Shown here piece by piece: positions 1-4,467 of a DNA stretch of 6,453 bases; within the stretch, counting starts at the first letter, position 1; each line of letters opens with the position of its first letter. The notes beneath the pieces were generated by a model. That model made no database searches. It was not told where the DNA came from and worked only from the letters and a program-made list of their open reading frames with translations. The stretch is from an uncultured Bacteroidia bacterium. GTDB lineage: Bacteria; Bacteroidota; Bacteroidia; Bacteroidales; UBA932. The translations under genes and the position numbers were made by a program. The stretch is from contig CACXHM010000156.1 of the NCBI GenBank assembly GCA_902767465.1, positions 1 through 6,453 on the forward strand, in the 5' to 3' direction.

Positions 1-410
1 AGGCCGCGCAGAAGCCAGCCGTGGCCCGACAGCTGCTGTTCGTTTATTGCAGGAGAAAAGTCAGCACCTACATATCCTTTTTCCATTATGTCCGGAAGGC
101 GATGAAGGATTTCCGGAAGATACCGGGCTTGCAAGTGGAGAGCACGCGAATCCAACACAAGGCCCAGAATGGTCCGGCCTACGTAATCTCCCGGCCATCT
201 GGGATCGTCGGCAATGGCACGGTCCGGCTGATAGCGTTCGCTCTGCAGACGCTTCAGGTTGTCTTCTATCCGGAGCTCCAGATCGGAGGAATCTTTTAAG
301 ATAATATTATCCAGGCAGCCTGTCGGGAAAGTCCGGTTGCCGGTTTGGCACGATAAAAATAGTAACGCCACTGCCAGACACTCTGCTGCAAAAAAGGTGA
401 TTCGTTTCAT
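1..410 (-). CDS. Lipoprotein, probable DUF1680/GH127-like beta-L-arabinofuranosidase (N-terminal part, cut by window edge)
   Basis: Reading leftward from the ATG at 410-408, the frame stays open to the window edge, giving 136 complete codons. Residues 1-21 form a lipoprotein-type signal peptide: a Lys-Arg start (MKR), a hydrophobic stretch, then LFLSC with Cys21 as the probable lipidated residue. Phe at -3 is less usual than Leu. The mature part contains NLKRL (51-55), WPGDYVGRTILGL (72-84), LPEILHRLP (98-106) and INEQQLSGHGWLLRG (122-136). From memory this order and the HGWLLRG segment resemble the start of the (alpha/alpha)-barrel domain of DUF1680/GH127 glycosidases, common in Bacteroidales polysaccharide-use loci. 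The family usually exceeds 600 residues, so most of the gene and its catalytic residues lie outside. The product would be anchored in a membrane, probably the outer one, and act on arabinose-containing plant glycans. The gene is divergent from ssb. The coding call is firm; the family is a recognition from motifs. Confidence 0.8.
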   Translation of the reverse strand, partial: MKRITFFAAECLAVALLFLSCQTGNRTFPTGCLDNIILKDSSDLELRIEDNLKRLQSERYQPDRAIADDPRWPGDYVGRTILGLVLDSRALHLQARYLPEILHRLPDIMEKGYVGADFSPAINEQQLSGHGWLLRG

Positions 411-429
411 GCTTCCGAATGTTTTGTGG

Positions 430-439
430 CATAAATATA
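430..439 (-). promoter_or_regulatory. Candidate -7 box for the divergent lipoprotein gene
   Basis: On the minus strand the stretch reads TATATTTATG. It contains two overlapping near matches to the Bacteroidota -7 consensus TAnnTTTG, each with one mismatch in the six fixed positions. It lies about 20 bases upstream of the lipoprotein ATG. No TTTG -33 element sits at the expected distance, so this is a weak prediction in an AT-rich divergent spacer. Confidence 0.3.
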
Positions 440-495
440 CAAATTTTCGTTTTTGTTTTTGAAGATGTTGAATGCGATTTTTACCGGAAAATTCC

Positions 496-503
496 TATAT
501 TGC
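496..503 (+). promoter_or_regulatory. Candidate -7 box for ssb
   Basis: The string CCTATATTGCACTCC (494-508) is almost the same as CCTATATTTGCAGTCC (6342-6357), the strong promoter before the tRNA, but lacks one T and differs at one other base. That shared context makes a -7 element likely although the match to TAnnTTTG is imperfect. It lies 20 bases before the ssb ATG. TTTG strings occur further upstream (452-455 and 458-461) but not at the usual 19-base spacing. Confidence 0.42.
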
Positions 504-523
504 ACTCCCTAAATAATTGTATT

Positions 524-1096
524 ATGAGTCTTAATAAAGTAATGTTGATCGGTAACGTTGGCAGAGACCCCGAAGTACGTTACCTTGATGGAAATTCGGC
601 GAACGGCCCAGGAGCCAAAGTCGCCACCTTCACCCTCGCAACCTCGGAGAGGTACCGCGACCGTAACGGAGAAACCCGCGAAAACACTGAATGGCACAAT
701 ATCGTGGCCTGGCGCAATTCCGCAGACGTAGCAGAAAAATTTATTCATAAAGGCACACAGGTATATATTGAAGGAAAACTTCGCACCCGCTCCTACAACG
801 ATGCGACCGGCAATAAGAAATATACTACCGAGGTAGTTGTGGACAATCTCCAGCTGCTTGGACGCAGACCCGATGAAGATGGCGGATACCAGCCGCGGCA
901 AGCCGGTTCCGGTCAGCAGTCCGGAGGCGGTAGCCAGTATGGCGGAGCTCAGCAGTACGGTGCTCCCGCACAGCAGCCCTCATACCAGCAGCCACAGTAC
1001 GGCCAGCCGGCTCCTCCAATCCAGGAAACCACCCCGGCACAGCCTGTCGCGCCTTCAAATCTGGAATCTGATCCCAGCGACGACCTGCCGTTCTAG
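524..1096 (+). CDS. ssb: Single-stranded DNA-binding protein
   Basis: A 190-residue SSB. It binds ssDNA during replication, recombination and repair, normally as a homotetramer, and recruits partner proteins through its C-terminal tip. Residues 1-112 form the OB fold, starting MSLNKVMLIGNVGRDPEVRY, with TEWHNIVAW (55-63) and YIEGKLRTRSY (81-91). Trp57, Trp63 and Tyr91 line up with E. coli Trp54, Phe60 and Trp88, aromatic positions that stack on DNA. Residues 22-30 (GNSANGPG region) form a longer loop than in many SSBs. Residues 113-180 are a disordered Gln/Gly/Pro/Tyr-rich linker, and the protein ends with the canonical acidic tip SDDLPF. The frame is open back to 419, but homology begins at Met36 of that frame, so the ATG at 524 is the start. 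The gene stands alone: divergent from the lipoprotein gene and 158 bases before the first transporter. The linker length (full size 190 against about 178 in E. coli) suggests the main chromosomal SSB. Confidence 0.97.
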   Translation: MSLNKVMLIGNVGRDPEVRYLDGNSANGPGAKVATFTLATSERYRDRNGETRENTEWHNIVAWRNSADVAEKFIHKGTQVYIEGKLRTRSYNDATGNKKYTTEVVVDNLQLLGRRPDEDGGYQPRQAGSGQQSGGGSQYGGAQQYGAPAQQPSYQQPQYGQPAPPIQETTPAQPVAPSNLESDPSDDLPF

Positions 1097-1104
1097 TATT
1101 CAGA

Positions 1105-1144
1105 CCGACGAAGCGCTTCTTCGGCTGACGAAACGTTTCTTCAC
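1105..1144. repeat. Two tandem 20-bp palindromes with matched differences, just after ssb
   Basis: GACGAAGCGCTTCTTC (1107-1122) is followed at a 20-base offset by GACGAAACGTTTCTTC (1127-1142). Each has a perfect 10-bp palindromic core: GAAGCGCTTC at 1110-1119 and GAAACGTTTC at 1130-1139. Flanking bases also pair: CCGA with TCGG in copy 1 and TGA with TCA in copy 2, with one shared C/T mismatch between core and flank. The copies differ in symmetric pairs (G/C to A/T in the core, C/G to T/A in the flank), so the palindrome was kept while the sequence changed. They start 8 bases after the ssb stop. They may be RNA hairpins in the ssb 3' UTR or a two-site operator. There is no U-tract, so a classical terminator is not supported. 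Confidence 0.6.
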
Positions 1145-1184
1145 CGTTGCTTAACCACCTGAATATCAGAATATTATGCAAAAG

Positions 1185-1208
1185 TCTCTGGTGAAAATGC
1201 ACCAGAGA
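1185..1208. terminator. Perfect 9-bp hairpin in the ssb-transporter spacer, possible terminator
   Basis: TCTCTGGTG (1185-1193) and CACCAGAGA (1200-1208) are perfect inverted copies around a 6-base loop, AAAATG. The plus strand continues with an A-run and no T-run, so this is not a textbook intrinsic terminator for ssb. On the minus strand a short ACTTTT follows, but no gene on that strand ends here. It could mark the end of the ssb transcript or shape the leader of the next gene, whose ATG is 46 bases further on. Confidence 0.4.
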
Positions 1209-1254
1209 AAAAACACATAATTGATTGATTATACATAATTTAGAAATCAGTAAA

Positions 1255-2877
1255 ATGTCAGATACTATAAAGAAAACCCTGCGCGATTCAGCAGCAATGA
1301 GATGGACGGCTCTGCTGCTTCTGGCGCTCGCAATGTTCTGCTCGTATATCTTCATGGACATCCTCTCCCCTATCAAAGACCTTATGCAGGAAACGAGAGG
1401 ATGGGATTCCACTGCTTTCGGAACCATGCAGGGATCGGAAGTCTTCCTGAATGTGTTTGTATTCTTCCTCATTTTTGCCGGAATTATCCTCGACAAGATG
1501 GGAGTCCGTTTTACGGCAGTGCTTTCCGCAGCTGTAATGCTCGTAGGTGCATGCATAAAATGGTACGCAGTCAGTACATCCTTCATAGGAAGCGGTCTTG
1601 AGACCTGGTTCAACAATAACCTCAACTATATTCCGCTTTTCGACGAACTCGGAGTTTCGCCTTTCTACCGCGGAATGCCGGCATCGGCAAAACTGGCCGC
1701 ATCCGGATTTATGATCTTCGGTTGTGGGTGCGAGATGGCAGGAATAACCGTAAGCCGCGGTATAGTAAAATGGTTTAAAGGCCGTGAGATGGCCCTCGCA
1801 ATGGGCTCCGAAATGGCCCTTGCCCGCCTTGGAGTGGCCACATGCATGATTTTTTCGCCGTTCTTTGCAAAGCTGGGCGGAAATGTGGACGTGTCCCGCT
1901 CCGTGGCGTTCGGCGTAGTGCTGCTGTGCATTGCGCTCATCATGACTATCGTATATTTCTTCATGGACCGCAAACTGGATTCCCAGACCGGAGAAGCCGA
2001 AGAGAAAGATGATCCTTTCAAGGTTAAAGACATCGGCAAGATTCTTTCCGACGGCGGATTCTGGATCGTGGCCCTGCTGTGCGTGCTCTACTACTCGGCC
2101 ATATTCCCATTCCAGAAATATGCTGTCAACATGCTTCAGTGCAACCTGACGCTCACGCCGCCCGATGCGACCTCCTTCTGGAACAGTTCAAGCGTGACTG
2201 TCGTTCAATATGTGACGATGCTGGTGGTGGCTGCAAGCGGATTTGCCAGCAATTTCCAGAAAAAGAAAAACTTGAAGATCGGTCTTCTCGTACTTTCGGT
2301 GGCCGCCCTGCTGGTTTACTGCTATATGGGTTACATGCGTCAGTCGGCGGAATCCATTTTTGCCGTATTCCCGCTGCTTGCAGTTCTGATCACTCCCATT
2401 CTCGGCAACTACCTCGACCACAACGGCAAAGGGGCCTCAATGCTGGTGCTCGGATCTGTGCTTCTGATTGCCTGCCACCTCACTTTCGCTTTCGTGCTTC
2501 CCGCATTCAAAGGCAACGCGGCAGGCGGAGCAATTGTCGCATACACAACCATCCTCATACTTGGAGCAAGTTTTTCACTAGTACCTGCAGCGTTGTGGCC
2601 TTCGGTGCCTAAGCTTGTGAATGCCAAGGTGATAGGATCTGCCTACGCCTTGATATTCTGGATTCAGAACATCGGCCTATGGTTATTCCCTCTTCTCATC
2701 GGCAAGGTTTTGGACAAGACCAACCCGGGGGTCACGAATCCCACCGAGTTCAACTATACCGCACCGCTGGTGATGCTTGCCTGCCTTGGCGTGGCCGCCC
2801 TTCTGCTCGGACTGGTTCTCAAGGTGGTCGATAAAAAACGCGGTCTCGGACTTGAACTGCCCAACATAAAAGACTAG
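1255..2877 (+). CDS. MFS transporter, MFSD1-like, with probable 14 membrane segments
   Basis: A 540-residue inner-membrane transporter. Helix blocks lie near 16-36, 61-80, 86-104, 145-167, 180-203, 214-236, 268-287, 314-334, 340-360, 367-387, 394-414, 425-445, 458-482 and 502-523, with a charged cytoplasmic loop at 238-265. The MFS signature after helix 2 is clear: LDKMGVR (79-85). Motifs WFKGREMALAMG (173-184), ALARLG (188-193), SLVPAALWPSVP (441-452) and IGSAYALIFWIQNIGL (460-475) recall human MFSD1, a lysosomal dipeptide transporter; the substrate here is unknown. Glu160 and Arg191 sit 31 residues apart, as in MFSD1 and the next gene. Oddities are a ~40-residue periplasmic loop (106-145) and two extra helices (314-360) absent from the paralogue. 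The frame extends to a TTG at 1225, but the ATG at 1255 is a better start. A weak -7-like TAATTTAG lies at 1236-1243. The paralogue follows after 99 bases and may share its transcript. The MFS call is firm; the subfamily is from motif memory. Confidence 0.93.
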   Translation: MSDTIKKTLRDSAAMRWTALLLLALAMFCSYIFMDILSPIKDLMQETRGWDSTAFGTMQGSEVFLNVFVFFLIFAGIILDKMGVRFTAVLSAAVMLVGACIKWYAVSTSFIGSGLETWFNNNLNYIPLFDELGVSPFYRGMPASAKLAASGFMIFGCGCEMAGITVSRGIVKWFKGREMALAMGSEMALARLGVATCMIFSPFFAKLGGNVDVSRSVAFGVVLLCIALIMTIVYFFMDRKLDSQTGEAEEKDDPFKVKDIGKILSDGGFWIVALLCVLYYSAIFPFQKYAVNMLQCNLTLTPPDATSFWNSSSVTVVQYVTMLVVAASGFASNFQKKKNLKIGLLVLSVAALLVYCYMGYMRQSAESIFAVFPLLAVLITPILGNYLDHNGKGASMLVLGSVLLIACHLTFAFVLPAFKGNAAGGAIVAYTTILILGASFSLVPAALWPSVPKLVNAKVIGSAYALIFWIQNIGLWLFPLLIGKVLDKTNPGVTNPTEFNYTAPLVMLACLGVAALLLGLVLKVVDKKRGLGLELPNIKD

Positions 2878-2962
2878 TTTGTCCCGAAATACATGGCTTT
2901 TTCGGAACAAATGCTGAATAATTAAGCGTTTGTTCCGAGAAAACGGGCAAATCGGGAACAAA
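2878..2962. repeat. Four-armed nested palindrome filling the spacer between the two transporter genes
   Basis: Four related arms occur: TTTGTCCCGA (2878-2887), TCGGAACAAA (2902-2911), TTTGTTCCGA (2929-2938) and TCGGGAACAAA (2952-2962). Arms 2 and 3 are perfect complements, and the helix extends to 18 pairs including two G-U (2898-2915 with 2925-2942) around a 9-base loop. Arms 1 and 4 pair around it with one bulge. Arms 1:2 and 3:4 can instead form two side-by-side hairpins. The first arm abuts the stop codon of the upstream gene, and the last ends 14 bases before the next ATG. No T-run follows, so a normal terminator is unlikely. An mRNA processing or stability structure, or a regulator site, fits better. 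The geometry is directly visible; the role is inferred. Confidence 0.65.
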
Positions 2963-2976
2963 AAACCAATTCAACA

Positions 2977-4398
2977 ATGACGGTCAATAAAAAGGGTATC
3001 GGCAAATGGACTTGCTGGCTGGCTTTAGCCTGTCTGGTGGTGCCGATGTTCGGATCATACTTTTTCGACGATATGTTTTCGAGCATATCGTATCTCTTCA
3101 GCAACCCCTCGCAACTTCAACTTGGATGGGACTCTGCCGGGTATGGCCTCTATACAAGCGGCTATTCGGTACTCTGCGTTTTCGGAGGGCTGATATTATG
3201 CGGCATGCTTCTCGACAAATGGGGTGTCCGCATTACTGGATCCCTGTTTGTGGGTTTGATGACCGCAGGCGCTGCGCTGGTGCTTTGGGCAATTACCGCC
3301 GGCCTGCCACCGAAGCAGTCTCTTAGCATAGCATACGTGGGATGCATGCTCTTCGGACTTGGAAGTGAGATTGCCGGAGTTGCTGTTACCCGCAGCATCG
3401 CGCGCTGGTTCAAAGACGGTCCAATGGCATTTGCGATGGGCCTGCAGCTTGCAATCGCAAGGCTCGGAACGGCTTTCGCCCTGGTGATGGCGCCCCGGCT
3501 GGTTCCGGAAAAGGCAGTCCCCGGTCAAGCCGGGAGCGACATGCTGGCGGCCGGAAAAGATGTGCTGGCGGCCGGGAATGACTTCGTTTATTCGCTGTCG
3601 GAAACCGCGCGTCCGGCGGCTCTCGGACTCGGGCTGCTGCTTTTGGGATGCATCTTGTGGGCGGTGTTCGTGGCGCTGGATGCCGGAAGATTTCCTGCCA
3701 GATCGGGAAAAGCCGCAAAAGACAATGACACAGCATCGGCAGATGAGGGGACATTCCGTTTCAGCGACATCTTCAAAGTCCTGTCCAACAAACGCTTCAT
3801 TCTGATTTCGCTCCTTTGCGTATTCTTCTACAGCAGCATCATTGCCTTCAAGAAATTCGCAGGAGCCATACTCGTTCCGCGCTTCGACATCCCGGCCGAA
3901 GCCGCCAGCTGGATGGTGAGCATGCTCCCGTTCGCCACGGTAGTGTTCGCCCCGCTCTTCGGAATACTCGTCGACAAGCTCGGTCATGGCACAAGATGGA
4001 TGCTGGTCGGGGCAGTTCTTGCTCTGATAGCACACCTTCTGCTGGCTTTTGCGCCGCAGGGCGTGCCGTTTTGGGGATACACGGCAATGGTTTTCCTCGG
4101 GTTCGGGTACTCCCTGGTGCCTGCTGCAATGTGGCCGAGCGTCCCCAGGATCGTTCCCGACAAAGTGCTTGGCACGGCTTACTCTCTCATCTACTGGATA
4201 CAGAATCTGGGCCTGATGCTCTTCAAGATGATTGCAGGAGTGATCCTGGGGAAAGCCGCCGCAGGGTCGGGTCCGGTGAGCGTAGAACTGATGTTCGTAA
4301 CAGTATGCATCGTGGCGCTCGCTATTTCCTGCCTTCTGCATCGGATCGGCATCGACTTCGGGCAGAAAAACGACCAAAAATCTGCCCGGACAGACTGA
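2977..4398 (+). CDS. MFS transporter, MFSD1-like, 12 membrane segments
   Basis: A 473-residue inner-membrane transporter, paralogous to the upstream gene. Twelve hydrophobic helices lie near 11-30, 60-79, 86-106, 114-137, 150-173, 210-234, 272-290, 312-332, 339-359, 364-384, 398-420 and 434-455, with a charged loop at 236-265 between the halves. Signatures are LDKWGVR (79-85) after helix 2 and LVDKLGHGTRWML (331-343) after helix 8. WFKDGPMAFAMGLQLAIARL (144-163), YSLVPAAMWPSVP (378-390) and LGTAYSLIYWIQNLGL (398-413) closely recall human MFSD1, so a peptide or other small-solute carrier is plausible but unproven. Glu131 and Arg162 keep the 31-residue spacing seen in the paralogue. Residues 188-201 are a tandem heptad in the periplasmic loop between helices 5 and 6. 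The ATG at 2977 fits helix 1; no Shine-Dalgarno or clear promoter precedes it, so read-through from the upstream gene is likely. The last 13 codons overlap a hairpin repeat that continues past the stop. Confidence 0.94.
   Translation: MTVNKKGIGKWTCWLALACLVVPMFGSYFFDDMFSSISYLFSNPSQLQLGWDSAGYGLYTSGYSVLCVFGGLILCGMLLDKWGVRITGSLFVGLMTAGAALVLWAITAGLPPKQSLSIAYVGCMLFGLGSEIAGVAVTRSIARWFKDGPMAFAMGLQLAIARLGTAFALVMAPRLVPEKAVPGQAGSDMLAAGKDVLAAGNDFVYSLSETARPAALGLGLLLLGCILWAVFVALDAGRFPARSGKAAKDNDTASADEGTFRFSDIFKVLSNKRFILISLLCVFFYSSIIAFKKFAGAILVPRFDIPAEAASWMVSMLPFATVVFAPLFGILVDKLGHGTRWMLVGAVLALIAHLLLAFAPQGVPFWGYTAMVFLGFGYSLVPAAMWPSVPRIVPDKVLGTAYSLIYWIQNLGLMLFKMIAGVILGKAAAGSGPVSVELMFVTVCIVALAISCLLHRIGIDFGQKNDQKSARTD
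3538..3579 (+). repeat. In-frame 21-bp tandem duplication
   Basis: Two adjacent 21-base units (3538-3558 and 3559-3579) share the core TGCTGGCGGCCGG and encode DMLAAGK and DVLAAGN (residues 188-194 and 195-201 of the second transporter). The site is a hydrophilic periplasmic loop where length change is likely tolerated. The remaining differences between the units show that the duplication is not brand new. Confidence 0.75.
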
Positions 4399-4442
4399 AA
4401 ACACCCACACGGGCAGAAAAACTGTCAGATTCCTGCCCGGAC
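4359..4442. repeat. Two tandem hairpins, 51-base period, spanning the end of the second transporter gene
   Basis: CGGGCAGAAAAAC occurs identically at 4359-4371 and 4410-4422, and CTGCCCGGAC identically at 4382-4391 and 4433-4442, so both elements repeat at exactly 51 bases. Within each unit the two elements form a hairpin: 8 bp (4359-4366 with 4381-4388) and 7 bp (4410-4416 with 4433-4439). The first hairpin is inside the coding end of the transporter and the stop codon (4396-4398) lies between the two. Arms 2 and 3 (4381-4388 and 4410-4417) are also perfect 8-bp complements, so the second hairpin could be blocked by an alternative pairing. Confidence 0.7.
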
Positions 4443-4458
4443 TTTTATTATTATATTT
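4410..4458 (+). terminator. Possible terminator of the transporter transcript
   Basis: A 7-bp GC-rich stem (CGGGCAG with CTGCCCG, 16-base loop) is followed by GAC and then the T-rich ACTTTTATTATTATATTT. It is the only hairpin in the window with a T-rich run in the proper place. The run is interrupted and the loop is long, so termination may be partial. The T-rich run overlaps the dxs -7 box. Confidence 0.45.
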
Positions 4459-4459
4459 G
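4452..4459 (+). promoter_or_regulatory. -7 box for dxs
   Basis: TATATTTG is a perfect match to the Bacteroidota consensus TAnnTTTG and sits in TATATTTGCAG, almost the same context as the tRNA promoter. It ends 8 bases before the dxs ATG, placing the expected transcription start within a few bases of the start codon. No TTTG is present about 19 bases upstream (that position reads ATTC), so the -33 element is missing or degenerate. Confidence 0.62.
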
Positions 4460-4467
4460 CAGGCAGC

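Noticed and set aside
21..304. Two overlapping plus-strand frames of 92 and 85 codons at the left edge.
   Set aside because: They overlap the minus-strand lipoprotein gene, which has a signal peptide and family-like motifs; the plus frames have neither.
419..523. Upstream extension of the ssb frame by 35 codons.
   Set aside because: The extra residues are Phe/Cys-rich, cover the AT-rich promoter region, and SSB homology starts at MSLNKVMLIG (524).
1225..1254. TTG start ten codons upstream of the first transporter ATG.
   Set aside because: An ATG at 1255 lies in a normal A-rich context and gives a typical short cytoplasmic N-terminus; the extension is AT-rich spacer sequence.
825..1625. A 266-codon minus-strand frame over the ssb end and the first transporter.
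   Set aside because: It is antisense to ssb and transporter coding sequence and runs through the hairpin-rich spacer; no motif supports it.
2079..2612. A 177-codon plus-strand frame inside the first transporter.
   Set aside because: It is an out-of-frame shadow of the transporter, rich in Arg, Cys and His, without hydrophobic or domain structure.
2878..2962. The repeated arms as a CRISPR array or insertion sequence end.
   Set aside because: There are only four short arms in alternating orientation, no equal spacers, no cas or transposase gene and no target duplication.
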